This document shows, one piece after another, positions 57,701 through 64,000 of a stretch of 64,000 nt of DNA. Positions within the stretch are counted from its first letter, which is position 1; every line of letters begins with the position of its first letter. Source of the stretch: Argyresthia goedartella (Eukaryota; Arthropoda; Insecta; Lepidoptera; Argyresthiidae); assembly GCA_949825045.1 (NCBI GenBank), contig OX463832.1, positions 20,578,552 through 20,642,551 of the forward strand, given 5' to 3'. Made by a program: the position numbers and the translations under genes. A model generated the notes under the pieces. It saw only the letters and a program-made list of their open reading frames with translations. It searched no databases and had not been told where the DNA came from.

Positions 57701-60700
57701 ACAAACTAGGGGCGCACGCAGGTGGGCGTCGGCGTTCGAAATTTGAATGTCATAATATGCAGAAAAATTACACAATATGGTCATAATGTGTAATTTTTTA
57801 GATAAGAAATGAGTTTTTACCAAGTAGATTAACATTATGCTGATCGTAACGTGCGGTTTTTGTACGCAGTAAAGAGGGTTTATGATACGTGTGTAGATAA
57901 AAAATTAAAAAATGTCAAAACTTAAAATTAACCAAAATAAACCGCCCCGGGACATTACCGTGCCGAAGGTTCCAATAACGCTGTCAGCACTACCACGCTG
58001 CGCAGGTAGTGATATCCTCTGCATAATAAATGCCCCAGAGCGCTCTTAAAAAAGGGATGTTACAATGTTCAAGATTACTTAAATGACGGGACTTTTAATA
58101 TGTTTGTAATTATTTATTCCTACTTATTAATTTTAATATAATGACATTATAAAATTTGTATTAGTTAAGCACAAGCAATTTTTAAAAGAGATCTAAAAAT
58201 CAATCTGTGGGAGTTTCTACCCCCTTCTTCTCCCACAGTGGTCCAATGTAGAGAAGAGGCAAAAAATGAGGATTGCTAAGTATATGTAAATATCTACAGT
58301 GATAAAGACATTTGGAATTTGGAATTTGCTCTAGTCAAACAGATCAATTCGTTGTCCCCAGGCACAAGTCTCTGTTCTCGCCGCCGCTGCCCGCAGACAA
58401 GGTGGCCGCTATAGAGCACATAGCCATGGGTGTTATGGACAAGGTGATATTGTCCTTCGAGGCGGCGTGGTGGCCGCTCGACCGCCACTTCTACGCGTTC
58501 ATATGGCGCACTGACGACAGGCAAAAGGTCAACCTCACGTTCATACTGCTCGGGAATTTAGCACTATCTAAAAAGAGCTCCGTGGTCTGACGGGTTTCAC
58601 GCTTGCTTCTCACACAGGAGGTTCAGGTTCGATTCCTGACCATTTACCAATGAGATAATTAATTTATCTTCAGTACATTATACGGACGTTCTAACGGTGA
58701 TGGAAAATCGTGAGGAAACCTTTATTACTCCTGTCACGCAAAATGGAGTTTTGAGTAATTGGCTCAAAGTGGGCACAATTGTGCCTCTGCCACCCCGTAT
58801 GGGAAAAGGCGTGACGCTATGTTATTTTTTGTTACCTAAAAAGCGGAATAAGAATTTACAAGAGTAAACTTTGACAACTCCATTTTATTTTTAAGGGAAA
58901 TATTAAACTGCACATCAAAAATACTGATTTGCACAGCCAATATCAGGGCAAAATGCTGCGGTAGCTTAGGTGAAGGGTAAGGGGTGAGCGAAGCGAATTT
59001 TGCTTTTTCTACTGCTTAAAATATAGAGTGATCTTTTTTTGCATTCGTGCCACGTGTCAATGACACGCCTTACTGTGATTGTTTACCTATTTCGAGGTTA
59101 GTATACAATGTCTTCTGAAAGAATTGGTTCCGGAAAAACATTAACAGGCATTGTCCTGTTAATGTTTTACACAATTAAAAGTAACATATTTTTTTATTTA
59201 TTCACACCCCATCCAACTATCTAATACTCACATATTTTAAAACTATGGCTAGAATTTTCAATCAAAATCACTATTTTTTAACATTGCATAGTGAAATTGC
59301 TTTAGTGTGAGTACAGTGTACGCGCCAGCTTTAGTAACTGACCTGTAAGAGAGCTCCCGGCACGAATCCCTTGTCGTTACCGGCGCCGGCGTGTACTGTT
59401 ATAAATCTTTACCCTTTGGAAATGGGTTGTTTTACACTTTTGTTGACTGAATCTGTCCAACTTTTATTTGATGTGAATGTGGTGTGAATAAATGATTCAT
59501 CTGTACAAGCGATATTTTTTACCAGCCGTTCTTAATTTCCGGATACGTGATAACGTCTTACAAATCGATGAACGCCGGCTGCACGCACGAAAAATCATGA
59601 CTCATTCTCACGTTCCGTCTGAGCCGAGCGTGCAAGCGAGAGCGCGGAACAAGAGATAGAGAGGCACGATCGGCCTAAGCGTTCATGTAAAATTATCGTC
59701 CGTAAAGCGACTTTACAGACAACCATTTTTTTTAAAACGGACGTCATGTTTTACCTTTAATATTTTTCGATTATTCTCTGTTTTTCTAAATCTGAATCCC
59801 ATAATCTCGAATAATATTTCGAAGAGTCGCAACTGATCCTTTGAATCCGATAATAATAATAATAAAAATAAATACGTATTAGAGGGCCAGGTTACACAAA
59901 TCGAACTAGGCCCATACTAAGCTCAATAAGGGCTAATCTTATATTATGGCTACTAGACGACGATATATTTAATAGAGATAATTATGTAAATACATAGAAA
60001 ACATCCAAGACTAAGAAACAAATGTTCATGCTCATCACACAAATATTTGCCCTTACCGGGATTCGAACCCAGACAGAAGGCAAGGTCACTACCCGCTAGG
60101 CTAAATCGGTCATCTCTTCTATAAGTCATTTCTGTAATAACTTGAGAGCAGGGAGTTCTTTAAATAATTTGCTATTGCACCATTATTATATTGCAAATAA
60201 TTGCTTTTGCATCATATTTATTTTACTGTTATTCCTATTTTTGACAATAATAATTTGCTATTGCACCATTTTATATTTTAATCTTGAATGCCACATAATT
60301 TTGTATTTTTTTTCTATGGGTATATTTCTATTCAATGACCCGAAATAAATAAATAATAATAATAATATAATCGTAATCATTCAGTTTCTACCGATCTTTG
60401 GTTTTTCTTGGTATTTTCGTTATTGCAATTTGAGTATTTTTTCTTCACAATATTTCGTGCGCTCTCTGAAATTCCCGTTGCAGTTTTTAAAAATATTTAT
60501 TTTCATAACTTTTAAATACATTGGCTCCGATACAAAATTATTTAAATTCACTATTTACAATTTCATCAAGCTTTTTCCCTGTCTAATATTATTGGCAGAT
60601 GCAACAGTATTGCTCGTAGCTGCCTCTCCATGAGAATTTATCAACAATTTCTGATATACAAAATTTACGACGCCAAATATAAATCTACTTTGATGATTTT

Positions 60701-61493
60701 ATTATGACAAATGCCTTTATTGGATTAACTTACTAACTCTGTTACAAAAACTGACCAATATCATCTCATACACCATAGTTTAAATCTGTTTAAATCAATT
60801 TGTATTGTTCATGTGTTGTGAGTAGTGTCTAGGAGTTTATTAAGGTCTTGTGTTTAAACGATTCCCAAGAAAAACAAAAATTTACTACCAATAAATTCGA
60901 AATAACTGCCAGAATGGGAAAATGATCACCAAATTGTGTTTGGATAATTGGTACCCCCTTTTCTATGTGGAGTTGTACTTAAGTTTCTGCTTTAAGTATT
61001 TTTTGTTGTTCTTACTTATTCAACATTCACCTAAGCTACCGCAGTATTTTGCCCTGATATTTTCTGCATCTTTTGGTGATCATTTACCCATTTTGGGTAA
61101 GAAAAAAATATTTTGGTGATCATTTAAATTGTTTTCTTTATTAAGTTTACGTTAAAAATAATTTCGGTGACTATAACCGAGAATTATCGAGCGGAAAAAA
61201 ATAAACGATCGTACTTTACCGTTTTCGAATGACAATTTGTTAGAAGCGCTCCCATCTAGCTCATAAACTATCTGTGTGCTAATTTTAATTCAAATCCTTT
61301 CAGCCGTTTTTGCGGGATTGAGTAACAAACATTCAAACCTACAAACTCACAAACGTTCACATGTATAATGTAAGTCCGATGTGTGCAGGTCCCAGCGTCT
61401 CAGTATTGGACAACGCGGATATTCGGCGCGTCGCGGCCTCTTGGCGCCTCCAGAGCGCTTACTCTATGGACGAGCGGCGATGTCGCGCGACAG
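45760..61493 (+). CDS. FAD-dependent polyamine/spermine oxidase, 8 exons, 3' end not in view
   Basis: Flavin amine oxidase that would oxidise spermine or acetylated polyamines to aldehyde and H2O2. Exons: 45760-45773 (proposed, MSSN), 47150-47314, 48952-49069, 50693-50787, 51373-51586, 56174-56340, 58362-58527, 61389-61493. All phases match and no stop interrupts. The Rossmann motif VGLGVAGL and GGRV dinucleotide fold are in exon 2; GAEW|IHG (active-site region) spans exons 2-3; exon 5 has NDWDDV and HQHMSW; exon 8 has TRIFGAS and LTLWTSGDVAR. About 350 codons are present; the C-terminal FAD domain, usually another 120-150 residues, is missing. The 56340 donor is GC. Introns are full of mobile DNA. 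The family is firm; the exact substrate is not. Confidence 0.9.
45774..47149 (+). other. Intron 1 of the polyamine oxidase gene
   Basis: Begins GTGAGTT and ends TTTTACCCACAG. AT-rich. A minus-strand 60-residue frame near 46786-46900 ends in LTPADFILW, reminiscent of a mariner-family transposase end, but too short to call. Confidence 0.5.
47440..48640 (-). mobile_element. LINE-E fragment, RNase-H-containing (intron 2)
   Basis: A degraded minus-strand copy of the same group as LINE-D. From 5' to 3': RT thumb (MVGNKWGLKPKICRW, WWQRTTL), an RNase H part (QWVKGHYQDQGNWEADKLAKAG) and a terminal CRGCMEVDETGEHMLLVC cysteine motif. Several frames and stops. It lies within intron 2 of the oxidase gene. 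Confidence 0.8.
48650..48860 (+). repeat. Possible interspersed repeat (intron 2)
   Basis: Contains the segment AAATTTCAGCTCAATCGG ... AACTTGCAAGATTTGATTGCAGACTGACAGA that I recognise as common in lepidopteran genomes. No second copy is in this window, so the call is tentative. Confidence 0.3.
50027..50076 (+). repeat. Short LINE 3' tail fragment (intron 3)
   Basis: GGTTTGCTGGAATATCTCTT followed by TTAGAGATAAGC matches 31766 and the reverse strand at 55250. A heavily truncated LINE-F-type insertion. Confidence 0.55.
50870..51190 (+). repeat. Dispersed GATCACC-repeat element, copy in intron 4
   Basis: Matches the copy at 62583-62850 along its length, including CTGATCACCAAAAG, the GCGAGCGAAGCAAAGCC core, CCTTCGTGTTAGGTTGAAC and TTGGTGATCATTTA. 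No coding capacity. Confidence 0.8.
51590..51646 (+). repeat. Intron 5 start with minisatellite seed motif
   Basis: Directly after exon 5 (donor GTTTGT at 51587) the intron carries TTAGACATTCGGGGAGGTAGACAATCGGGGT. The same TAGACAATCGGGG motif makes up the minisatellite at 54.5-55.1 kb, so this appears to be the seed. It is interrupted at 51647 by the hAT element. Confidence 0.8.
51647..54220 (+). mobile_element. hAT transposon, 2,574 bp, with 8 bp target duplication
   Basis: Ends TAGGCTTACCAGAT on the left and, inverted, TAGGGTGACCAGAC on the right. The 8 bp ATCGGGGT is exactly repeated on both sides (51639-51646 and 54221-54228), as expected for hAT. A CAGGAA/TTCCTGAC motif is repeated several times inside each end (about 51680-51720 and 54130-54210), likely subterminal binding sites. 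It lies inside the minisatellite seed in intron 5. Confidence 0.95.
51935..53822 (+). pseudogene. hAT transposase, two lesions (about 628 codons)
   Basis: ATG at 51935. N-terminal BED-like zinc finger (CTICDCYFSIKFKGASDIEKH with C-C-H-H spacing). The catalytic region contains STDASNHG (first Asp), CPAHILHNC and a SKTRWLSL motif. The C-terminal hAT dimerisation domain has NANVERIFSLMGVQWTKERN. One lesion is an extra A in an A run near 52118-52124 (frame change); the second is a TAA at 53097-53099. The rest is open, so only two changes separate it from an intact frame. The long A run makes an assembly error possible for the first. Confidence 0.88.
54229..55085 (+). repeat. Minisatellite, 16/32 bp units (GGTAGACAATCGGGGA)
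   Basis: A basic 16 bp unit GGTAGACAATCGGGGA alternates with AGTGGTCAATCAGGGA to give a 32 bp higher-order unit, best between 54,540 and 55,075. A larger repeat (about 300 bp, ATGGAGATAGACATTCGGAGAG near 54502 and 54769) is also visible. It is interrupted by the exon copy at 54310-54475. Variants are scattered to 55860. Confidence 0.93.
54310..54475 (+). pseudogene. Degraded second copy of oxidase exon 5
   Basis: Matches exon 51373-51586 from CTGAGTTTCTGAACGAGTTC through GAGAGCTGGAGGGACACCAG to the following intron GTTTGTACCTATAGC. An internal segment of about 45 bases is lost and TGGTAA places a stop after MSW. It is flanked by minisatellite DNA. It has no coding role. Confidence 0.88.
55150..55640 (-). 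mobile_element. LINE-F 3' fragment (CR1/Jockey-like)
   Basis: On the minus strand it reads the end of an RT ORF (VRLWNALPCTIRD, then FKNRVKEHFLSLLDSY), with one stop (TGA) before it, then a 3' UTR with GGTTTGCTGAAAGAAATCTC and AATAAAGAAG. The 5' truncation point coincides with the edge of exon-5 copy three (55641). Confidence 0.8.
55641..55737 (+). pseudogene. Third partial copy of oxidase exon 5
   Basis: Contains GGAACGACTGGGATGACGTC through GCAAGCGGCCGGGTATA, over 95 percent alike to exon 51373-51586 but only about 97 bases long. Minisatellite-type DNA follows (ATTCGGGGAGGTAGACATTC). It lacks a donor, so it is not a usable exon. Confidence 0.88.
55945..56165 (+). repeat. Interspersed repeat ending at the exon 6 acceptor
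   Basis: Begins TTTTAGGGTTCCCAAAG, contains GGCTCCGCTGTCCGTCCGTC, a CAGCGGGCT box, and ends CAGTCCGACCTGCGCTCAGC followed by T-rich DNA. I recognise this arrangement as a common lepidopteran repeat. An inverted partial copy is at 63290. It ends 8-10 bases before the acceptor AG at 56172. Confidence 0.65.
56345..57080 (+). other. Start of intron 6 (GC donor)
   Basis: The intron starts GCGAGT at 56341. The segment 56855-56930 (GCTTGCCGCGTTGCCACCCTGCGC) resembles 57990-58050. Otherwise no gene. Confidence 0.5.
57085..57900 (+). repeat. Large tandem duplication in intron 6 (about 450 bp period)
   Basis: The block at 57118-57430 (CATACACTAGTTTACCTACA... to GCAGTAAAGAGGGTTTATGA) is repeated at 57531-57895 with moderate divergence. 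Shared inner marks: CATCATAAGCTCTCTTTGAT-like, GACCGGCATTGT and CGTAACGTGCGGTTT. Within the second copy a 75 bp subunit (GGCGTTCGAAATTTGAATGT) is also doubled. Confidence 0.85.
58574..58815 (+). mobile_element. tRNA-derived SINE (intron 7)
   Basis: Pol III boxes: A-like GTGGTCTGACGGG (58583) and B GGTTCGATTCC (58626). The body has the ATCGTGAGGAAACC motif (58707) and a GTGCCTCTGCCACCCCGTATGGG-type 3' part that I associate with lepidopteran SINEs. Tail is the AT-rich end near 58840. Confidence 0.8.
58905..59045 (+). repeat. Dispersed GATCACC-repeat element, short copy in intron 7
   Basis: Contains AATATCAGGGCAAAATGCTG, GCGGTAGCTTAGGTGAAGGG and GAGCGAAGCG as in the copies at 50870 and 62583. 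Confidence 0.65.
59880..60115 (-). mobile_element. tRNA-derived SINE, minus strand (intron 7)
   Basis: Reverse strand: A-box TTAGCCTAGCGGGTAGTGACC and B-box GGGTTCGAATCCCGG are textbook. It is followed by the body GATGAGCATGAACATTTG and the CGTCGTCTAGTAGCC ... GGGCCTAGTTCGATTTGTGT section of lepidopteran SINEs. An ATT-type tail adjoins it (59850-59870). Confidence 0.9.
60116..60904 (+). other. AT-rich DNA within intron 7
   Basis: Low complexity (AATAATAATA at 60340-60372). Short open frames here are hydrophobic by base composition. No supported gene. Confidence 0.5.
60905..61135 (-). repeat. Dispersed GATCACC-repeat element, minus-strand copy in intron 7
   Basis: Reverse copy of the 62583 element: AATGATCACCAAATTGTGTT, CACCTAAGCTACCGCAGTAT, then GGTGATCATTTACCCATTTT. 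The central GCGAAGC part is deleted. Confidence 0.75.
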
Positions 61494-62190
61494 GTAACTT
61501 GTTCACATAACCAGACATTAGACAGCCGCTAAAGACAGCTAAAACTCAACTTATCACACCACCACGGTCAGGTTACGTGGTCAAACACGGTAAGGTTTTT
61601 GCCTGTCAGTCAGGTTCCTAATCAACACAGCCGTGTTGCATTTAAATTGGGATAAACTGTATTTAGCGGCAGACAAAAGGCTGGTGCAAGTCGGCCTTAA
61701 ACTATGGTACACTGTAAAGAAATTAGTAAGAGAACACAAGACCTTCGCAGAGTTCACATTTCAACAACAAATAAATCTGTTGTAGACAATCTCGACGAAT
61801 TCACTTTTGCTGAAATCAAAAGTACTCAATTTTTTTATCGTAACGAGGCCCCTACCGATGCAAAAGTAAGTGAATTCGCGAGATTTTTCATTTAGTATGT
61901 AAAACATATTTCAACTAAAAAATATTAAATTTCCCACGAGTTCGTAAAAAGCCTTTTCGAATGAGTTAGGAATAGTTATTTGTGTCTCATTGGAGCAAAA
62001 TGACGAATTTAAGGCGAGGCCGGTACATTGAATCCAGAGTGAAGCGAAGGATTCCACGATAGAATCCTCAAATCAACGGTTCAGACGGAACGCCACGAGC
62101 AACGGAAGCTTCTAAAACTACTTCTAAAACAGTCGTCAACGTCCAACATATACAAAATAGAGAAGCAATCTCTCAGTTTCAGGTTGTTCT
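61494..62190 (+). other. Intron 8 start, with a foldback-family copy (61970-62075)
   Basis: Donor GTAACT at 61494. The segment 61970-62075 (TAGTTATTTGTGTCTCATTGG..., GGTACATTGAATCCAGAGTG) matches the left part of the foldback at 18198. A 63-codon frame at 61704 has no supporting features. Confidence 0.55.
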
Positions 62191-62235
62191 ACTACAAATG
62201 TATACGAGTATATCTATATGATAGGCACGCATAGC

Positions 62236-62481
62236 TATAGTTATATAGTTATAGTTTATCGCAGGCCACTTTTCCGCAACTCGACGTCTTAATATTGCGC
62301 CTATTTTGCGTGACGTGGGTTGGGGGCACTGCTCCTGCCAACCCAGCTCCTGTAGGAAGCCTAGCAGACCCTTAATGTTGCCGACGACTTCCTGGAGCGA
62401 CCTCGGCGTCCCAAGGTGTGTTTCCTCCATGCAGGCTTTGCACAGGGGGCTGTCCGTGACACCTAGAGTGTATACGAGTGT
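62236..62481 (-). mobile_element. LINE-D family fragment with 42 bp target duplication
   Basis: A 245 bp 3' end of LINE-D (GTGACACCTAGAG to ATAACTATAACTATA on the minus strand), nearly identical to 32437-32715, with a 70 base internal deletion (around 62421). It is flanked by a duplicated sequence starting ACAAATGTATACGAGTATAT (62194-62235 and 62482-62525), with only a 2 base indel between the copies. This is a recent, strongly 5'-truncated insertion. Confidence 0.88.
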
Positions 62482-62582
62482 ACAAATGTATACGAGTATA
62501 TCTATATGATAGGCGCACGCATAGCCAAAGAAGCTTCACTTTCGTCTCAGAAGTGAGGCGTCTTTTGGCGACAATTAAAATG

Positions 62583-62850
62583 ACCACCAAAATATTTTTT
62601 TCCTACCCAAAATGGGTAAATGATCACCAAAAGTTGCAGGAAATATCAGGGCAAAATATTGCGGCAGCTTAGGTGAGCGAAGCGAAGCCCCCTTTATCCT
62701 TCGTGTTAGGTTGAACATGTTAGAACAACAAAAAATACTTAAAACATAATCCTAAGTACACAAATCATAAAAAGAAGTTTGGTGATCATTTATCCAAACA
62801 CAATTTGGTGGTCGTTTCGAATTTTTTGGTGATCGTTCAAACATAAGCCG
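62583..62850 (+). repeat. Dispersed GATCACC-repeat element, most complete copy
   Basis: A 270 bp non-coding element. Left part ACCAAAATATTTTTTTCC with AATGATCACCAAAAG; core GTGAGCGAAGCGAAGCCCCC; then CCTTCGTGTTAGGTTGAAC; right part TTTGGTGATCATTTATCC and TTTTTTGGTGATCG. Ends carry inverted ATGATCACCA motifs. At least five copies are in the window (40540, 50870, 58905, 60905, 62583). Confidence 0.8.
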
Positions 62851-62965
62851 CTTCTTATGCAATGCGTGCCGTAAGTTGACGACTGTTTTAAAAATGGACG
62901 ATTACTGCGTTGCTTTATTTCGACCTCACGTCGTTTATCGCAACATCCGTCTGTTGGCGACCTCT

Positions 62966-63170
62966 GCGGCGCAGCGGTTGTGGCTCTGCCTACCATGCGA
63001 GAGGGCCCGGGTTCGACCCCCGCCGGGGATGAAGGAAAAAAACCCGAGGTCTTGGATGCTTATGGGTGAGTGACGTCGCTATTTCTGGTTCCCACGACTC
63101 AGGGTATCCTAGTGTGGGGCCAGAAGGAATGCATGTGCCTGTATGTATATGTTTACGTTTATTTGGTCCG
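62966..63170 (+). mobile_element. tRNA-derived SINE
   Basis: A-box-like GCGCAGCGGTTGTGGCTCTG (62969) and B-box GGGTTCGACCCCC (63009), followed by a body with TGGATGCTTATGGGTGAGTG and GGGTATCCTAGTGTGG. No acceptor-stem pairing, so not a tRNA gene. The 3' limit is approximate. Confidence 0.75.
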
Positions 63171-63289
63171 AGTTACATAACATGATAGTTACCAGGAGGT
63201 TGTAAACATCTGTGGAGTCAATCTGTCTATCTTTGACAATGCCATAACTTTGTTAACACGAATAGTAACGCGAGTTGGCGTTTGAAGAT

Positions 63290-63835
63290 ATAGCCCGCTG
63301 ACGGACTGACGGACGGACAGCGGAGCCTTACGGTGCGGTTTACGATGCGCTTACGAGCTCTATTTGCGTTGTGAGCGCGCTATAGGCCGGTTCATAATGC
63401 GTATACAATCCACCAGAGTGAACGTTGTGATCTCATGAGTGACGTCATAATAGCGCGCGTACAGCGCTCACGAAAAGAAGGTAGTGCAGTGTGTGTGGAA
63501 ACGTCAAATTGACATTTGTTATCTGTTGTGAAATTTGAATTGAATTGAGAATTATTCTTGGAATATCTATTGCTTTAATTTAATTTTAACGTAGCGCGAG
63601 AGGTGTTAAAGTACTGTAAAGTAGAGGATAAACAATTTCTATTGTTGGAGGGTGACATGACATATGACAGTTGACATATGGATGACGTAAGCGCGGTTTC
63701 GCCGGTTTATAATGGTTGCGGGAGAATGCGGGCTATTTGCGTGCTTACAATGTAAACCAGGGAGTACAACAATTGCAGTGTGCGCACCAAATGCGCATCG
63801 TAAACCGTACCGTTAGTCATAGGGTCCCGTTTTCC
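63290..63835. repeat. Repeat with 21 bp inverted ends
   Basis: ACGGTGCGGTTTACGATGCGC (63330-63350) is inverted at 63792-63812 with one mismatch. The left outer part (GACGGACGGACAGCGGAGCC) is the reverse of the repeat at 55975; the right outer part is ATAGGGTCCCGTTTTCCACCC. Together they look like the two ends of one element about 545 bp long. No coding frame within. Confidence 0.6.
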
Positions 63836-64000
63836 ACCCTTCGGGTAAGTTAACCTAATAAACTAATATTCATAAAACTTATAGCTAAAATGTGCTTGGT
63901 CTTTTTCTCACAAACACAAATTTCAAAGTGACAGACAAACACAAACGAATTAGAACGGCATTATAGTTAAAATAAGTTTATTAGACGTCTATGAATAAGC

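Noticed and set aside
60142..61119. Hydrophobic short frames resembling membrane proteins
   Set aside because: They follow from AT-rich composition (Phe, Leu, Ile codons) and overlap a repeat copy.

Overview
This is a 64 kb piece of an insect nuclear genome, most likely from a moth or butterfly. It is AT-rich and has spliced genes with GT-AG introns and AATAAA signals. Its repeats are typical of Lepidoptera: tRNA-derived SINEs, BEL/Pao elements, piggyBac, CR1/Jockey-like and R1/I-like LINEs, and many short foldback elements. I see nothing bacterial, no rRNA and no CRISPR. Only three host-gene signals stand out: a fragment of a SMARCC/Moira-type chromatin-remodelling gene (12.85-13.33 kb), an intact intronless C2H2 zinc-finger gene (14.4-17.2 kb), and a spliced FAD-dependent polyamine/spermine oxidase gene that starts near 45.76 kb and runs off the right side of what can be followed (last visible exon at 61.4 kb). 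Everything else is mobile DNA in various states of decay.

Region by region. 1-12.2 kb is a nest of three LINEs: LINE-A (+) is split by LINE-B (-), which carries a pure (GAAA)33 tail, and LINE-A abuts LINE-C (+), an I/R1-like element whose ORF1 has a 65 bp tandem duplication. 12.4-14.4 kb holds a small foldback element and the two SMARCC exons. 14.4-17.5 kb is the zinc-finger gene. 17.7-22.1 kb has foldbacks, a decayed intron-containing Crypton-type tyrosine recombinase, and a mariner-like MITE. 22.1-31.5 kb is a pogo-like transposon (-) split by a BEL/Pao element (+) with intact LTRs and a 5 bp target duplication. 32-40.3 kb is a LINE with an RNase H domain (-) split by a second BEL/Pao element (+). 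41.05-45.44 kb is a piggyBac element (-) whose transposase frame has a single stop codon. From 45.76 kb on, the polyamine oxidase gene is spread over about 16 kb, with introns filled by LINE, SINE, hAT, MITE and minisatellite DNA.

The oxidase gene is the functional centre of the right half. Eight exons (a proposed 14 nt first coding exon plus seven firm ones) keep one open frame with matching splice phases, one intron uses a GC donor, and exon 4 has been copied twice more downstream together with an intron motif that expanded into a roughly 0.6-0.9 kb minisatellite. A 2,574 bp hAT element with a perfect 8 bp target duplication sits inside that amplified region. No new multi-gene system was found. 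The most unusual observations are the exon-4/minisatellite amplification, the parallel integrase-to-env deletions in two different BEL elements, the near-perfect 63 bp foldback inside one of them, and the repeated subterminal motifs of the pogo-like element.
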